Positions 12,101-23,396 of a stretch of DNA of 64,000 nucleotides are shown piece after piece. This stretch comes from Alcanivorax limicola. GTDB taxonomy: Bacteria > Pseudomonadota > Gammaproteobacteria > Pseudomonadales > Alcanivoracaceae. Position numbers and translations under genes: made by a program. Each line of letters begins with the position of its first letter. Within the stretch, counting starts at the first letter, position 1. The stretch covers positions 1 to 64,000 of the forward strand of contig NZ_JAIOUB010000005.1 in NCBI RefSeq assembly GCF_019931215.1, in the 5' to 3' direction. Below the pieces are notes generated by a model, which saw only the letters and a program-made list of their open reading frames with translations, was not told the DNA's origin and ran no database searches.

Positions 12101-13390
12101 CTGGTGGCGGTATCCCGTTCTGGCGAGTTGGCCGTGGCTGATGAGCTGGGTCGTGAGCGTGAGCGCTACAAGGTGCCCTACGGTGCGCTGATTACCGCGA
12201 AAGAAGGTGATGTCGTTGAAGGTGGTCAGGTCGCTGCGACCTGGGATCCGCATACACACCCGATCATCGCGGAAGTGAAAGGTAAGGTGCAGTTCGGTGA
12301 TATGGAAGAAGGTATCACCGTGAACTACCAGACCGACGAGCTGACCGGCCTGACCACCATCGAGATGATCGACAGCAAGGATCGTCCGGCGGCGGGTAAG
12401 GACATGCGCCCGGTAATCCGTCTTCTGGATGCCAAGGGCAAGCCCGTGAACATGGCCAATACCGATACGCCGGCGCAGTACTTCCTGCCTTCCGGCTCCC
12501 TGACCAGCCTGCGGGATGGTGTGGATGTGGGTATGGGTGACGTTATTGCGCGGATTCCCCAAGAATCGTCCAAGACACGGGATATCACCGGTGGTCTGCC
12601 GCGGGTTGCTGACCTGTTCGAGGCGCGCCAGCCGAAAGAGGCGGCGATTCTGGCAGAGAAGAGCGGTGCAGTGTCCTTCGGCAAGGAAACCAAGGGCAAG
12701 GTGCGGCTGGTGATCACCCCGGATGACGGCGGTGATACCCACGAAGAGCTGATTCCGAAGTGGCGCCAGCTGAACGTCTTCGAAGGGGAGCATGTGGAGA
12801 AGGGCGAGGTGATCTCTGATGGCCCGCTGAATCCCCATGACATCCTGCGCCTGCTGGGTGAAACCGAACTGGCTCGTTACATCGTCAATGAAGTCCAGGA
12901 GGTTTACCGCCTCCAGGGTGTGAAGATCAACGACAAGCATATCGAAGTGATCATTCGCCAGATGTTGCGCAAGGTGGAAATCACCGAGCCGGGCGAATCG
13001 ACCTTCATCAAGGGCGAGCAGGCAGAGCTGTCCCGTGTGCTGATCGAGATCGACCGCCTCAAGGGTAACGACAAGATGCTGCCCCGCTACGATCGACTGT
13101 TGCTGGGTATCACCAAGGCGTCCCTGGCCACCGAATCGTTCATCTCTGCGGCCTCCTTCCAGGAGACCACCCGGGTGTTGACCGAAGCGGCGGTGACCGG
13201 CAAGGAAGACGATTTGCGCGGTCTGAAGGAAAACGTGGTAGTGGGTCGTCTGATCCCGGCCGGTACCGGCTATGCCTACCACATGGAGCGTCGTCGTCTG
13301 CGCGAACTGGGGCGTGCCCCGGATGCGCCGACCATGGATGAAGTGGAACAGGCCCTTTCCGAGGCGCTCAGCTCCTCGGATGAGGGTTAA
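9188..13390 (+). CDS. rpoC: RNA polymerase subunit beta'
   Basis: Largest RNA polymerase subunit, 1400 residues. The start is TTG at 9188, supported by GGAGG at 9176-9180 and by homology from the first residue ([13 protein letters not shown]). The zinc cysteines C70, C72, C85 and C88 are present, the magnesium loop NADFDGDQM occupies residues 458-466, and the second zinc site has [11 protein letters not shown]. The two non-ATG-type choices aside, nothing departs from the family. Confidence 0.99.
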   Translation: MKDLLNLLKSQGQVTEFDKLKIGLAPPDLIRSWSFGEVKKPETINYRTFKPERDGLFCARIFGPIKDYECLCGKYKRLKHRGVICEKCGVEVTLSKVRRERMGHIELASPVAHIWFLKSLPSRIGLMLDMTLRDIERVLYFESFVVVEPGMTDLEKGQLLSDEEYFEKLEEFGDEFDARMGAEAVQQLLADLDLEQDIAELRQDIETTGSDTKLKKLSKRLKLMEAFQASGNRPEWMVMTVLPVLPPDLRPLVPLDGGRFATSDLNDLYRRVINRNNRLKRLLDLSAPDIIVRNEKRMLQESVDALLDNGRRGRAITGSNKRPLKSLADMIKGKQGRFRQNLLGKRVDYSGRSVIVVGPTLKLHETGLPKKMALELFKPFIFAKLEARGLATTIKAAKKMVERETAEVWDILAEVIREHPVMLNRAPTLHRLGIQAFEPVLIEGKAIQLHPLVCAAFNADFDGDQMAVHVPLTLEAQLEARALMMSTNNILSPASGEPIIVPTQDVVLGLYYISRDRVNAQGEGMTFVDTREVSRALGNKAVHLHARIKVRVSEKVRDRHGVVTERTYIADTTPGRCKLWDIVPEGMAFESVNQPMTKKAISRLLNQCYRILGTKHTCIFADQLMYLGFREATYSGSSVGIEDMVIPDEKVTILASAEEEVHEIEEQFASGLVTRGERYNKVVDIWSRTNDQIAKAMMDNLKFETVVNRDGEDEQQSSFNSIWMMADSGARGSPAQIRQLAGMRGLMAKPDGSIIETPITSNFREGLNVLQYFISTHGARKGLADTALKTANSGYLTRRLVDVAQDLVVTEEDCGTENGVLMTPLIEGGDVVEPLRERVLGRVVARDVVKAGADNVLVPAGTLLDENWVEILEANAIDEVLVRSPIACDTRFGVCAKCYGRDLARGHQINIGEAVGVIAAQSIGEPGTQLTMRTFHIGGAASRASAVSSIQIKHGGTIRLHNIKTVAHKDGLVAVSRSGELAVADELGRERERYKVPYGALITAKEGDVVEGGQVAATWDPHTHPIIAEVKGKVQFGDMEEGITVNYQTDELTGLTTIEMIDSKDRPAAGKDMRPVIRLLDAKGKPVNMANTDTPAQYFLPSGSLTSLRDGVDVGMGDVIARIPQESSKTRDITGGLPRVADLFEARQPKEAAILAEKSGAVSFGKETKGKVRLVITPDDGGDTHEELIPKWRQLNVFEGEHVEKGEVISDGPLNPHDILRLLGETELARYIVNEVQEVYRLQGVKINDKHIEVIIRQMLRKVEITEPGESTFIKGEQAELSRVLIEIDRLKGNDKMLPRYDRLLLGITKASLATESFISAASFQETTRVLTEAAVTGKEDDLRGLKENVVVGRLIPAGTGYAYHMERRRLRELGRAPDAPTMDEVEQALSEALSSSDEG

Positions 13391-13423
13391 AAAAGCCCGG
13401 TTTCGACCGGAAACAGGAAGACC

Positions 13424-13455
13424 CGACCCCCGCTGCTTGACTTGCGGCGGGGTCG
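13424..13455 (+). terminator. Hairpin after rpoC overlapping the rpsL promoter
   Basis: Stem CGACCCC (13424-13430) / GGGGTCG (13449-13455), with further inner pairing CGC/GCG, 34 nt after the rpoC stop. Only TTCC follows, so termination would be weak. The stem region contains the -35 box of the next promoter. Confidence 0.4.
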
Positions 13456-13465
13456 TTCCTAGAAT
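13437..13465 (+). promoter_or_regulatory. str operon promoter (rpsL-rpsG-fusA-tuf)
   Basis: TTGACT at 13437-13442, a 17-bp spacer, and TAGAAT at 13460-13465: five of six matches to each sigma70 box. The following discriminator TCGCCCCC is GC-rich, as in stringently controlled promoters. The rpsL start is 80 nt downstream. Confidence 0.85.
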
Positions 13466-13545
13466 TCGCCCCCTTTCCGGTGTCGGATTCCCCTGGGGCA
13501 GTCCGGTCATCGTCACAGAATTGTAAGCGTGGAGCGTTAGTTTTC

Positions 13546-13920
13546 ATGGCAACCGTAAACCAGCTGGTGCGTAAACCGCGCAAGAGCAAGGTCGAAAAAA
13601 GCGATTCGGTCGCCCTTCAGGGCAGCCCTCAGCGTCGTGGCGTGTGCACTCGTGTATACACCACGACTCCCAAGAAGCCGAACTCAGCGCTCCGTAAGGT
13701 GTGCCGTGTGCGTCTGACCAACGGTTATGAAGTGACTTCCTACATTGGTGGTGAAGGTCATAACCTGCAGGAGCACTCGGTGGTACTGATTCGCGGCGGT
13801 CGGGTCAAGGATCTGCCTGGTGTGCGTTACCACACCGTGCGCGGCACCCTGGACACCGCCGGTGTGAACGGTCGCCAGCAGCGCCGTTCCAAGTACGGCG
13901 CCAAGCGCCCGAAAAAGTAA
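13546..13920 (+). CDS. rpsL: 30S ribosomal protein S12
   Basis: Decoding-centre protein. The ATG at 13546 gives 124 residues; the frame extends upstream but the extension is promoter [16 protein letters not shown] with Lys43 and Lys44, and RVKDLPGV with Lys88 and Asp89, are as in streptomycin-sensitive bacteria; Asp89 is the RimO methylthiolation site of the family. Confidence 0.98.
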   Translation: MATVNQLVRKPRKSKVEKSDSVALQGSPQRRGVCTRVYTTTPKKPNSALRKVCRVRLTNGYEVTSYIGGEGHNLQEHSVVLIRGGRVKDLPGVRYHTVRGTLDTAGVNGRQQRRSKYGAKRPKK

Positions 13921-14209
13921 TCCGATCCGGGTGTCGGTGACCGCTTTGCGGTAGTGCCGGCAGGTCAGATCACACCGGGGCTCCGGCCCCGTGCCGATAG
14001 CCGCAGCGCGCGCGAGTGCTCTGCGGCGTATTGGTAAGTAAAAGGGGCATTTGCCCCGTTCAGACTACCGTACCGGGGCTCGGGCTTTGCCTGAGCCGCT
14101 TTACGGCGGGATGAGTAAGGTCCGGGCGCCCGTTAACAAACAGGCGTGGCTGTCCCGGTTAACCCTGAAGCCTTCCCCGCCCTGCGGGGGTGTTAGAGGA
14201 ACACATCCG
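13921..14209 (+). promoter_or_regulatory. rpsL-rpsG intergenic RNA
   Basis: A 289-nt gap; in E. coli the shorter equivalent gap binds S7 and controls rpsG. Several strong stems are visible: GGGGCA/TGCCCC at 14044-14057, GGCTCGGGC-TTT-GCCTGAGCC at 14077-14097 (one G-U pair) and CCCCGC-CCT-GCGGGG at 14175-14189, the last just before the AGAGGA ribosome-binding site at 14195-14200. An S7-responsive leader is inferred, not shown. Confidence 0.5.
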
Positions 14210-14680
14210 ATGCCTAGAAGACGCGTCGCAGCAAAACGTGACATTCTCCCTGATCCCAAGTTCGGGAGTCAGCTCCTGGCCAAGTTTATCAACCACGTCA
14301 TGGAGTCCGGCAAGAAGTCGGTCGCCGAGAGCATCGTTTACGGTGCCCTGGCGGTGGTAGAAGAGCGCAAGAAATCCGAGCCGCTGGAATTCTTCGAGAA
14401 AGCGCTGGATTCCATTCGCCCGATGGTGGAAGTGAAATCCCGCCGTGTCGGTGGTGCAACGTACCAGGTGCCGGTAGAAGTGCGCCCGAGCCGTCGTACC
14501 GCACTGGCCATGCGCTGGCTGGTGGATTCCGCCCGCAAGCGTGGCGAGAAGAGCATGGCTGCTCGACTGGCCGGCGAGATTCTCGACGCTGCCGACGGTA
14601 AAGGCTCTGCGATCAAGAAGCGTGAAGATGTTCACCGTATGGCGGAAGCCAACAAGGCGTTCTCGCACTACCGTTTCTGA
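14210..14680 (+). CDS. rpsG: 30S ribosomal protein S7
   Basis: Primary 16S rRNA-binding protein of the small-subunit head. The ATG at 14210 gives 156 residues ([20 protein letters not shown]), the standard length; the 53-residue upstream frame extension is not conserved. AGAGGA lies 10 nt upstream. It is known as the autogenous repressor of the str operon in enterobacteria. Confidence 0.98.
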   Translation: MPRRRVAAKRDILPDPKFGSQLLAKFINHVMESGKKSVAESIVYGALAVVEERKKSEPLEFFEKALDSIRPMVEVKSRRVGGATYQVPVEVRPSRRTALAMRWLVDSARKRGEKSMAARLAGEILDAADGKGSAIKKREDVHRMAEANKAFSHYRF

Positions 14681-14696
14681 TTGGCACCATCTTTGT

Positions 14697-14723
14697 AACC
14701 GGCCTGATGTCAGGCCGGTTTTT
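14697..14723 (+). terminator. Terminator/attenuator between rpsG and fusA
   Basis: Perfect 11-bp inverted repeat AACCGGCCTGA / TCAGGCCGGTT with a two-base centre, followed by TTT. It starts 17 nt after rpsG and ends 31 nt before fusA. It has all features of an intrinsic terminator inside an operon, so it probably acts as a partial terminator that lowers fusA-tuf transcription relative to rpsLG. Confidence 0.8.
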
Positions 14724-14753
14724 GAATTCGCAGCATGACGCGAGGATAGCAAC

Positions 14754-16856
14754 GTGGCACGCAAGACTCCTCTGAACCGCTACAGAAATATCGGCATCAG
14801 CGCCCACATCGACGCTGGCAAGACCACCACCACCGAGCGGATCCTGTTCTACACAGGCGTATCCCACAAGATCGGTGAAGTGCATGATGGCGCGGCCACC
14901 ATGGACTGGATGGAGCAGGAGCAGGAGCGGGGTATCACCATTACCTCCGCTGCGACGACCTGTTTCTGGAGTGGCATGGCCAAACAGTTTGACGAGCACC
15001 GTATCAACATCATCGATACCCCCGGGCACGTGGATTTCACGATTGAAGTGGAACGGTCCATGCGGGTACTGGATGGTGCTGTGATGGTGTACTGCGCTGT
15101 GGGTGGCGTTCAGCCCCAGTCAGAAACCGTATGGCGTCAGGCCAACAAGTATCAGGTGCCGCGTCTGGCGTTCGTCAACAAGATGGACCGTACCGGTGCC
15201 AACTTCCTGCGTGTCGTTGAGCAGATGAAAGCACGTCTGGGTGCTAACCCGGTCGTGATGCAGCTGCCCATCGGTTCGGAAGAGAACTTCAAGGGCATCG
15301 TTGATCTGGTAACCCTGGAAGCGGTGTACTGGAACGAAGACGACATGGGCGTCACGTTCGAGCTGAAGGCGCCGCCGGAAGACATGGCTGACCAGGTTGC
15401 TGAATACCGCGAAAAGCTGGTGGAAAGCGCAGCAGAAACCGACGAAGAGATGATGGAAAAATATCTCGGCGGCGAAGAGCTGACCCCGGAAGACATCTAC
15501 AAGGCCCTGCGTGGTCGTGTACTGACGGGTGAAATCATTCCGGCTTTCTGCGGCACCGCTTTCAAGAACAAGGGCGTTCAGGCGCTTCTGGATGCCGTGG
15601 TGCGTTACATGCCGGCGCCGGACGATGTTGAATCCATCCGTGGTGAGTTGCTGAACGGCGAACCGGCCGAGCGTCATTCTGCGGACGACGAGCCCTTCGC
15701 GGCGCTGGCGTTCAAGATCGCCACCGACCCGTTCGTAGGCTCGCTGACCTTCATTCGCTGCTACTCCGGCGTACTGGCCTCTGGTGACACCGTGCTCAAC
15801 GCCACCAAGGACAAGAAGGAGCGCGTTGGCCGTCTGCTGCAGATGCACGCCAACACCCGCGAAGAAATCAAGGAAGTGCGCGCTGGCGATATCTGCGCCT
15901 GTGTCGGCATGAAAGATGTGACCACGGGTGAAACCCTGTGTGCCCTCGACAAGCCGATCATCCTCGAGCGTATGGAATTCCCGGAACCGGTAATCTCGGT
16001 TGCGGTGGAGCCGAAAACAAAGTCAGACCAGGAAAAAATGGGCCTGGCGCTGGGCCGTCTGGCACAGGAAGATCCGTCTTTCCGTGTGCGCACCGACGAA
16101 GAGTCCGGCCAGACCATCATTTCCGGTATGGGCGAGCTGCACCTGGAAATCATCGTCGACCGCATGAAGCGCGAGTTCAGCGTTGAGGCCAATATCGGTC
16201 AGCCGCAGGTGGCTTACCGCGAAACCATCACCAAGTCTGTTGAGGCGGAAGGCAAGTTCGTCAAACAGTCTGGTGGCCGCGGTCAGTACGGTCACGTGCG
16301 CGTACGCTTCGAGCCGCTGGGTCTGGATGCAGAAGAAGATTTCGTCTTCGTCGAGCAGATCCACGGTGGTGTGGTGCCGAAGGAATACTTCAACGCCATC
16401 GAGAAGGGTGTGCGTGAGCAGCTGCAGTCAGGTGTTCTGGCTGGCTTCCCGGTCCTGGGTGTGAAGGCGACACTGTACGACGGGTCCTACCACGAGGTGG
16501 ATTCCAACGAAAACGCCTTCCGTATGGCGGGCGGTCTGGCAGTGCGCGAAGGCGCGCGTCAGGCAGGTATCGTGCTGCTTGAGCCGATGATGAAGGTCGA
16601 AGTGGAAACGCCGGAAGACTACATGGGCGATATCATGGGTGACCTGAACCGTCGTCGCGGTATTGTCCAGGGTATGGAAGACATGTACGGCGGCAGCAAG
16701 CAGATCCGCGCCGAAGTACCGTTGGCTGAAATGTTCGGTTATTCCACATCGCTGCGTTCTGCGTCCCAGGGGCGTGCAACCTACAGCATGGAATTCGTCC
16801 GTTACGCGGAAGCCCCCAATAACGTCGCAGAACAGGTCATCAAGAACCGGGGTTGA
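14754..16856 (+). CDS. fusA: Elongation factor G
   Basis: Translocation GTPase, 700 residues from a GTG start with CGAGGA about 8 nt upstream. The P-loop AHIDAGKT is at 17-24, DTPGH at 88-92 and NKMD near 142, followed by domains II-V with the typical GRGQYGHV segment of domain IV. It precedes tuf by 57 nt, the conserved fusA-tuf pair. The standard fusA length supports the canonical rather than the shorter paralogous EF-G. Confidence 0.99.
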   Translation: MARKTPLNRYRNIGISAHIDAGKTTTTERILFYTGVSHKIGEVHDGAATMDWMEQEQERGITITSAATTCFWSGMAKQFDEHRINIIDTPGHVDFTIEVERSMRVLDGAVMVYCAVGGVQPQSETVWRQANKYQVPRLAFVNKMDRTGANFLRVVEQMKARLGANPVVMQLPIGSEENFKGIVDLVTLEAVYWNEDDMGVTFELKAPPEDMADQVAEYREKLVESAAETDEEMMEKYLGGEELTPEDIYKALRGRVLTGEIIPAFCGTAFKNKGVQALLDAVVRYMPAPDDVESIRGELLNGEPAERHSADDEPFAALAFKIATDPFVGSLTFIRCYSGVLASGDTVLNATKDKKERVGRLLQMHANTREEIKEVRAGDICACVGMKDVTTGETLCALDKPIILERMEFPEPVISVAVEPKTKSDQEKMGLALGRLAQEDPSFRVRTDEESGQTIISGMGELHLEIIVDRMKREFSVEANIGQPQVAYRETITKSVEAEGKFVKQSGGRGQYGHVRVRFEPLGLDAEEDFVFVEQIHGGVVPKEYFNAIEKGVREQLQSGVLAGFPVLGVKATLYDGSYHEVDSNENAFRMAGGLAVREGARQAGIVLLEPMMKVEVETPEDYMGDIMGDLNRRRGIVQGMEDMYGGSKQIRAEVPLAEMFGYSTSLRSASQGRATYSMEFVRYAEAPNNVAEQVIKNRG

Positions 16857-16911
16857 TCCCGGTTCCTGAGAGTCAATCGAGTTTAAAGCGAAAAGATCAA
16901 GAGGATACAGA

Positions 16912-18107
<1,196 letters not shown>

Positions 18108-18128
18108 GGCAAAATATAGCGAAAGTTT

Positions 18129-18158
18129 GGCCGGGGCCTTGCCCCGGCCTTTCTTTCT
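18129..18158 (+). terminator. str operon terminator
   Basis: Nine-bp stem GGCCGGGGC / GCCCCGGCC with loop CTT, then TTTCTTTCT, 21 nt after the second tuf stop. It overlaps the -35 box of the S10 promoter. Confidence 0.9.
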
Positions 18159-18167
18159 CTATACAAT
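18139..18167 (+). promoter_or_regulatory. S10 operon promoter
   Basis: TTGCCC at 18139-18144, a 17-bp spacer and TACAAT at 18162-18167, followed by the GC-rich discriminator TCGCGCCCT. The -35 lies inside the preceding terminator. The layout resembles the rpsL promoter (TAGAATTCGCCCCCT). Confidence 0.7.
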
Positions 18168-18367
18168 TCGCGCCCTCTCGTCGGGACTTCTGCAGCAAGA
18201 AGCAGGTTCCGGGCCGATATAAAGGCACCTTTCAGGTATGGGAAAGGCGAGACCAACCGGGGCATTGTTCCCGGGACTGATTTGCCACTCACCGCCTCCT
18301 GAATGGAAGGGCGGGTGGGTTTTTTGCCATCTGAAGCATGGTTTGAACAGTCTGGAGCTAGTTAGCT
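18168..18367 (+). promoter_or_regulatory. S10 operon leader with terminator-like hairpin
   Basis: About 200 nt from promoter to rpsJ. A hairpin with stem CCGCC/GGCGG extended by ACTCA/TGGGT across one bulged G (18287-18320) is followed by TTTTTT, and a second stem, CCGGG/CCCGG, lies at 18258-18274. In E. coli the equally long S10 leader ends in a hairpin with a U-run where L4 causes transcription attenuation. The layout here suggests the same, with different sequence. Confidence 0.6.
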
Positions 18368-18679
18368 ATGGCTAACCAAAGAATCCGAATCCGTCTCAAG
18401 GCGTTTGATCATCGTCTGATTGATCAGTCTGCCCAGGAGATCGTGGATACGGCAAAGCGGACCGGTGCACAGGTTCAGGGTCCTATTCCTCTGCCTACGC
18501 GGAAGGAAAAGTTTACGGTTCTGGTCTCACCGCATGTGAACAAGGATGCGCGGGATCAGTACGAGATTCGCACCCACAAGCGCCTGGTGGATATCGTCGA
18601 GCCTACGGACAAGACCGTAGACGCGTTGATGAAACTGGATCTGGCTGCTGGTGTTGACGTGCAGATCAGCCTGGGATGA
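18368..18679 (+). CDS. rpsJ: 30S ribosomal protein S10
   Basis: Head protein of the small subunit and, as NusE, partner of NusB and NusG in antitermination. 103 residues with the [10 protein letters not shown] and [13 protein letters not shown] signatures. First gene of the S10 operon, 44 nt before rplC. Confidence 0.98.
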   Translation: MANQRIRIRLKAFDHRLIDQSAQEIVDTAKRTGAQVQGPIPLPTRKEKFTVLVSPHVNKDARDQYEIRTHKRLVDIVEPTDKTVDALMKLDLAAGVDVQISLG

Positions 18680-18723
18680 CGGCACGCTGTGCGAACGCAC
18701 GGCAGGTTGTGAAGAGGTAGACA

Positions 18724-19359
18724 ATGGCTATTGGTGTAGTCGGTCGGAAATGCGGAATGACTCGGATCTTCACTGAAGATGGCGCCAGCATTCCGGTTAC
18801 CGTTATCGAGGTGAGTCCTAACCGGATCACCCAGATCAGAACCGAAGAAACAGACGGTTATCAGGGGGTGCAGGTCACCACCGGTGAGCGTCGTGCGTCC
18901 CGGGTGACTCGTCCGGCCGCCGGGCACTTCGCGAAAGCGGGTGTTGAGGCAGGTCGTGGCATTTGGGAATTTCGCGCTGAGACAGGTGATCTCGAGGTTG
19001 GCGGTGCCATCTCTGTTGAGATCTTTGAGGCTGGTCAGATCATTGATGTGACCGGGACATCCAAGGGTAAGGGCTTCCAGGGCGTTGTAAAGCGCTGGAA
19101 CTTCCGCACTCAGGATGCCACTCATGGTAACTCCCTGTCCCACCGTGCGCCGGGCTCCATCGGCCAGAACCAGACCCCGGGTCGTGTGTTCAAGGGCAAG
19201 AAGATGGCTGGTCACATGGGTGCTGAACGCGTCACCGTCCAGAATCTGGAAGTGGTGCGTGTAGACGCCGAAAAGAATTTGCTGCTGGTGAAGGGCGCAG
19301 TGCCCGGTGCCACAGGGGCCGATGTTATCGTGCGCCCGGCAGTGAAGGCGAAGGCCTGA
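18724..19359 (+). CDS. rplC: 50S ribosomal protein L3
   Basis: Early 23S-binding assembly protein whose extension reaches the peptidyl transferase centre. 211 residues starting [16 protein letters not shown]; the central loop with [15 protein letters not shown] and the [15 protein letters not shown] segment are intact. The Gln in that segment (GQNQTP) is the site methylated by PrmB in enterobacteria. AGAGGTAG precedes the start. Confidence 0.98.
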   Translation: MAIGVVGRKCGMTRIFTEDGASIPVTVIEVSPNRITQIRTEETDGYQGVQVTTGERRASRVTRPAAGHFAKAGVEAGRGIWEFRAETGDLEVGGAISVEIFEAGQIIDVTGTSKGKGFQGVVKRWNFRTQDATHGNSLSHRAPGSIGQNQTPGRVFKGKKMAGHMGAERVTVQNLEVVRVDAEKNLLLVKGAVPGATGADVIVRPAVKAKA

Positions 19360-19374
19360 GAGAGGATATAGAGG

Positions 19375-19977
19375 ATGAATCTCAATACTGCCTCTGGAGG
19401 AACAGTTTCTGTGTCTGAAGTCGCCTTCGGCAAAGACTTCAATGAGCCGCTCGTGCACCAGGTTGTCGTTGCCTTTATGGCAGGCGGCCGGCAGGGCAGC
19501 AAGGCACAGAAGACCCGTTCAGAAGTAAGCGGCGGCGGCAAGAAGCCGTGGCGTCAGAAGGGTACGGGCCGCGCTCGTGCCGGCACCATCCGCAGCCCGA
19601 TCTGGCGCAGCGGTGGCGTCACTTTTGCTGCCAAGCCGCGTGATTTCGAGCAAAAGGTGAACCGCAAGATGTATCGCGGTGCCCTGCAGTGCATTCTGTC
19701 TGAGCTGGTGCGTCAGGAGCGTCTGGTGGTGGTCGACGAGTTTGCGGTCGAAACCCCCAAGACCCGGGTGCTTCAGGAGAAGCTGAAAGCGCTGGGCCTG
19801 AGCAACGTACTGATCGTGGCGGACGAGGTGGATGAGAATCTGTTCCTGTCTGCGCGCAATCTGCCCCGTGTTGATGTGCGTGATGTTCAGGCAATCGATC
19901 CGGTCAGCCTGATCGCCTTCGAGAAGGTGCTGGTGACAGTGTCTGCTCTGAAGAAGCTTGAGGAGGCGTTGGCATGA
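19375..19977 (+). CDS. rplD: 50S ribosomal protein L4
   Basis: Exit-tunnel protein and the known autogenous repressor of the S10 operon in enterobacteria. 200 residues; the tunnel loop contains [18 protein letters not shown]. It overlaps rplW by 4 nt (ATGA), indicating translational coupling. The N-terminus before [11 protein letters not shown] is a little divergent but of the usual length. Confidence 0.98.
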   Translation: MNLNTASGGTVSVSEVAFGKDFNEPLVHQVVVAFMAGGRQGSKAQKTRSEVSGGGKKPWRQKGTGRARAGTIRSPIWRSGGVTFAAKPRDFEQKVNRKMYRGALQCILSELVRQERLVVVDEFAVETPKTRVLQEKLKALGLSNVLIVADEVDENLFLSARNLPRVDVRDVQAIDPVSLIAFEKVLVTVSALKKLEEALA

Positions 19978-20270
19978 ACCAGGAACGTATTTTTCAGGTC
20001 CTTCTGTCGCCGCACGTGTCTGAAAAGGCCAGTGTCGTTGCGGACAAGAACGAGCAGTACGTATTCAAGGTGGCGCGCGACGCATCCAAGCGTGAGATCA
20101 AGATTGCTGTAGAGCAGCTGTTTGATGTCAAGGTTGAGGCGGTGCAAACCCTGAACGTGAAAGGCAAGAAGAAAGTCTTCGGCCGGGTTCAGGGTAAGCG
20201 CAGCGACTGGAAAAAGGCTTATGTCTCGCTGCAGGCTGGCCAGGACATTGATTTTCTGGCTGCAGAGTAG
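19974..20270 (+). CDS. rplW: 50S ribosomal protein L23
   Basis: Protein at the tunnel exit that docks trigger factor and SRP. 98 residues with the [10 protein letters not shown] start region and the loop [20 protein letters not shown]. Start overlaps the rplD stop (ATGA). Confidence 0.98.
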   Translation: MNQERIFQVLLSPHVSEKASVVADKNEQYVFKVARDASKREIKIAVEQLFDVKVEAVQTLNVKGKKKVFGRVQGKRSDWKKAYVSLQAGQDIDFLAAE

Positions 20271-20282
20271 GGGTAACGCATC

Positions 20283-21110
20283 ATGGCACTCGTGAAATGT
20301 AAACCTACTTCCCCGGGCCGTCGCTTTGTGGTCAAGGTGGTAAGTGAGGAGTTGCACAAAGGTGCACCTTACGGCCCGCTGACCGAAAGTCAGTCCCGGA
20401 ATGGTGGTCGGAACAATAATGGCCGTATCACGACCCGTCATAAGGGTGGTGGTCACAAGCAGAAGTATCGGATTATCGATTTCCGTCGTAACAAGGATGG
20501 TGTCGTGGCCGAGGTAGAGCGTCTGGAATATGATCCGAACCGCTCTGCGCACATTGCTCTGCTGAAATATGCTGATGGTGAGCGTCGCTACATTCTGGCG
20601 GCGAAAGGCCTCAAGGCCGGCGACAAGGTTCGCTCGGGCCAGGACGCTCCGATCAAGACAGGTAATGCGTTGCCGCTGCGCAACATCCCGCTGGGCTCCA
20701 CGGTACATAACGTGGAAATGCGCCCGGGCAAGGGTGGTCAGCTGGCACGTTCCGCCGGTACTTCTATTCAGGTACTGGCTAAAGACGGCGAGTTTGTGAC
20801 CCTGCGTCTTCGCTCTGGCGAAATGCGCAAGGTGCATGCTGAATGTCGGGCGACCCTGGGCGAAGTCTCGAACAGCGAGCACAGCCTGCGGTCTCTGGGT
20901 AAGGCGGGCGCATCCCGCTGGCGTGGTGTTCGTCCGACCGTTCGTGGTGTTGCCATGAACCCGGTAGATCACCCGCACGGTGGTGGTGAGGGTCGTACTT
21001 CGGGTGGTCGTCACCCGGTATCTCCCTGGGGTGTTCCGACCAAGGGTTACAAGACCCGCACCAACAAGCGCACCCGCAAGATGATCCTTCGCGATCGTCG
21101 TGCGAAGTAA
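20283..21110 (+). CDS. rplB: 50S ribosomal protein L2
   Basis: Core protein close to the peptidyl transferase centre. 275 residues, ending in the conserved [16 protein letters not shown] and [14 protein letters not shown] segments; the His in VDHPHGG is the functionally important residue of the family. Starts 12 nt after rplW. Confidence 0.99.
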   Translation: MALVKCKPTSPGRRFVVKVVSEELHKGAPYGPLTESQSRNGGRNNNGRITTRHKGGGHKQKYRIIDFRRNKDGVVAEVERLEYDPNRSAHIALLKYADGERRYILAAKGLKAGDKVRSGQDAPIKTGNALPLRNIPLGSTVHNVEMRPGKGGQLARSAGTSIQVLAKDGEFVTLRLRSGEMRKVHAECRATLGEVSNSEHSLRSLGKAGASRWRGVRPTVRGVAMNPVDHPHGGGEGRTSGGRHPVSPWGVPTKGYKTRTNKRTRKMILRDRRAK

Positions 21111-21126
21111 TAGAGAGGGCTAGGCT

Positions 21127-21402
21127 GTGCCACGTTCACTGAAAAAGGGTCCCTTTGTGGATCACCACCTTCTGAAGAAGGTGGAAGAAGCGGTAGAGGC
21201 TAACTCACGTAAGCCGATCAAGACCTGGTCGCGCCGCTCCATGATTATCCCGGAGATGGTGGGTATGACCATCGCGGTACATAACGGCAAGCAACATGTT
21301 CCTGTGCTTGTTTCCGAACATATGGTTGGCCACAAGCTGGGCGAATTCGCCCTGACCCGCAATTTCCGCGGGCACATCGTGGACAAGAAAGCCAAGCGGT
21401 AA
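21127..21402 (+). CDS. rpsS: 30S ribosomal protein S19
   Basis: Head protein that forms a complex with S13. 91 residues starting at GTG 21127 ([12 protein letters not shown]) with GAGGGCTAGG just upstream. Contains [18 protein letters not shown], the RNA-binding C-terminal region. Confidence 0.98.
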   Translation: MPRSLKKGPFVDHHLLKKVEEAVEANSRKPIKTWSRRSMIIPEMVGMTIAVHNGKQHVPVLVSEHMVGHKLGEFALTRNFRGHIVDKKAKR

Positions 21403-21413
21403 GGGTGACAACC

Positions 21414-21758
21414 ATGGCGACTGAAGTTGCAGCCCGCCTTCGCGGGGCCAGAATCTCGGCACAGAAAGCACGTCTGGTCGCTGACCAGGTGCGCGGTCTG
21501 AAAGTTGAACAGGCACTGAATGTGCTGGGATTCAGCCCGAAGAAAGCGGCAAAGATAGTAAAGAAAGTGCTGGAGTCCGCAATCGCCAACGCGGAAAACA
21601 ACGATGGCGCTGATGTGGACGAGCTGAAAGTGTCCGCGATCTTTGTGGATGAGGGTATGTCGCTGAAGCGCATCAAGCCGCGGGCGAAAGGCCGCGCTGA
21701 TCGCATCACCAAGCGCACCTGCCACATCACCGTCAAAGTGTCGGAAGGCGAGGAGTAG
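21414..21758 (+). CDS. rplV: 50S ribosomal protein L22
   Basis: Tunnel-lining protein. ATG at 21414 ([15 protein letters not shown]) gives 114 residues and has AAGGGTG 6 nt before it; a GTG at 21405 in the same frame is less likely because it lies inside that ribosome-binding site. ARGRADRI-type macrolide-loop residues appear as [17 protein letters not shown], with no insertion or deletion evident. Confidence 0.96.
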   Translation: MATEVAARLRGARISAQKARLVADQVRGLKVEQALNVLGFSPKKAAKIVKKVLESAIANAENNDGADVDELKVSAIFVDEGMSLKRIKPRAKGRADRITKRTCHITVKVSEGEE

Positions 21759-21762
21759 TCAG

Positions 21763-22452
21763 ATGGGTCAGAAAGTTCATCCGGTCGGCATTCGCCTGGG
21801 CATCGTCAAGGAGCATAACTCGCTCTGGTACGCCAGCCCGAAGCATTATGCTGACTATCTGGTTACCGACCTCAAGGTCCGTGACTACCTGTACAAGCGT
21901 TTGAAGAACGCCTCGGTCAGCAAGATCAAGATCGAGCGTCCGAGCGAGAACGTGCGGATTACCATCAGCACTGCTCGCCCGGGCATTGTGATCGGCAAGA
22001 AAGGCGAAGACGTCGAGCGTCTGCGCAAGGAAGTCGCCCAGCAGATGGGTGTGCCGGTACACATCAATATTGAAGAAGTGCGCAAGCCGGATCTGGATGC
22101 GCGCCTGGTAGGCGACAACGTCGCTGGCCAGCTGGAACGTCGTGTCATGTTCCGTCGTGCGATGAAGCGCGCGGTACAGAACGCCATGAAGGCAGGCGCA
22201 GAAGGTATCCGGATTCAGGTGTCAGGCCGCCTTGGTGGTGCTGAGATCGCGCGGACAGAATGGTACCGCGAAGGCCGTGTGCCGCTGCATACGCTGCGTG
22301 CGGATATTGACTACGCCAGCGTTCGTGCTGAAACCACCTACGGTACCATCGGTATCAAGGTGTGGATCTTCCGCGGGGAGATCCTTGGTGGCATGGAGCA
22401 GGCGCAGGAAGAGAAGCAGGTCAAGGCGCCCAAAAAGCGTGGCCGTGGCTAA
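21763..22452 (+). CDS. rpsC: 30S ribosomal protein S3
   Basis: mRNA-entry protein with helicase activity. 229 residues: a KH domain ([15 protein letters not shown] around 72-86) and a C-terminal domain ending in a basic tail. Starts 4 nt after rplV. Confidence 0.98.
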   Translation: MGQKVHPVGIRLGIVKEHNSLWYASPKHYADYLVTDLKVRDYLYKRLKNASVSKIKIERPSENVRITISTARPGIVIGKKGEDVERLRKEVAQQMGVPVHINIEEVRKPDLDARLVGDNVAGQLERRVMFRRAMKRAVQNAMKAGAEGIRIQVSGRLGGAEIARTEWYREGRVPLHTLRADIDYASVRAETTYGTIGIKVWIFRGEILGGMEQAQEEKQVKAPKKRGRG

Positions 22453-22465
22453 AGGGTAGCGAACG

Positions 22466-22879
22466 ATGTTGCAGCCAAAGCGTACGAAATTTCGCAAGAT
22501 GATGAAGGGCCGTAACCGCGGCCTGGCACAACGGGGCAGCAAGGTGTCTTTCGGCACCATCGGTCTGCAGGCCACCGGCCGCGGCCGGCTGACTGCTCGC
22601 CAGATCGAGGCAGCTCGTCGTGCCATGACCCGTCACGTCAAGCGTGGTGGGAAGATCTGGATCCGGGTATTCCCGGACAAGCCGATTACCAAGAAGCCGC
22701 TTGAAGTGCGGATGGGTAAAGGTAAGGGTAGCGTCGAGTACTGGGTGGCACAGATTCAGCCCGGCAAGATGCTGTATGAGATGGAAGGTGTGTCGGACGA
22801 AGTGGCCCGTGAGGCGTTTCGCCTGGCTGCGGCAAAGCTGCCGGTCAGCACCCGTGTCGTTATCCGGACGGTGATGTAA
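22466..22879 (+). CDS. rplP: 50S ribosomal protein L16
   Basis: Binds near the A-site tRNA elbow. 137 residues ([19 protein letters not shown]). The [12 protein letters not shown] segment holds the Arg that is hydroxylated by RoxA/YcfD in E. coli. Starts 13 nt after rpsC. Confidence 0.98.
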   Translation: MLQPKRTKFRKMMKGRNRGLAQRGSKVSFGTIGLQATGRGRLTARQIEAARRAMTRHVKRGGKIWIRVFPDKPITKKPLEVRMGKGKGSVEYWVAQIQPGKMLYEMEGVSDEVAREAFRLAAAKLPVSTRVVIRTVM

Positions 22880-22882
22880 GCC

Positions 22883-23074
22883 ATGAAAGCAAGCGAGCTG
22901 AGAGACAAAAGTGTTGAGGAGCTGCAGGGTGAACTGCACGGCCTGCTGGAGCAACAGTTCAAGCAGCGCATGAAGCAGGCATCTGGCCAGCTTTCCAAGA
23001 CGCATGAAATCGGGACGGTGCGCCGCGATATCGCGCGAGTACGTACCATCCTTAGTGAAAGGCAGGGTAAATAG
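22883..23074 (+). CDS. rpmC: 50S ribosomal protein L29
   Basis: Small helical protein at the tunnel exit beside L23. 63 residues, beginning [14 protein letters not shown]; usual length. Only 3 nt after rplP and 2 nt before rpsQ. Confidence 0.98.
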   Translation: MKASELRDKSVEELQGELHGLLEQQFKQRMKQASGQLSKTHEIGTVRRDIARVRTILSERQGK

Positions 23075-23076
23075 TC

Positions 23077-23346
23077 ATGGCTGAAGCTAAGCAGAAACTG
23101 AAGCGGACGGTTACCGGCAGAGTTGTTTCCAACAAAGCCGACAAGACCATCACCGTACTGGTTGAGCGTCAGGTGAAGCACGCGCTTTACGGCAAGTTCA
23201 TTCGTCGCTCCACCAAGTTGATGGCGCATGACGAGGAAAATCAGTGCCGCGAGGGTGACCTGGTCACCATCGAAGAGTGCCGCCCACTGTCCAGTCGCAA
23301 GACCTGGATGCTGGTCAGTGTTGTAGAGCAGGCTCAACAAGCCTGA
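23077..23346 (+). CDS. rpsQ: 30S ribosomal protein S17
   Basis: OB-fold 16S-binding protein. 89 residues with the [19 protein letters not shown] and [16 protein letters not shown] signatures. Followed by a 50-nt gap before rplN, where the spc operon begins in E. coli. Confidence 0.98.
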   Translation: MAEAKQKLKRTVTGRVVSNKADKTITVLVERQVKHALYGKFIRRSTKLMAHDEENQCREGDLVTIEECRPLSSRKTWMLVSVVEQAQQA

Positions 23347-23396
23347 TTTGGCGTTGCGGTGGCTGCCTGCAGAGGCAGGAGTTGGAGAGATAAGCG

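Noticed and set aside
11837-13516. 559-residue open frame on the - strand over rpoC
   Set aside because: Antisense shadow of a long gene with biased codons; no ribosome-binding site or family resemblance.
13669-13811. Possible streptomycin-resistance changes in rpsL
   Set aside because: Lys43 and Lys88 are unchanged.
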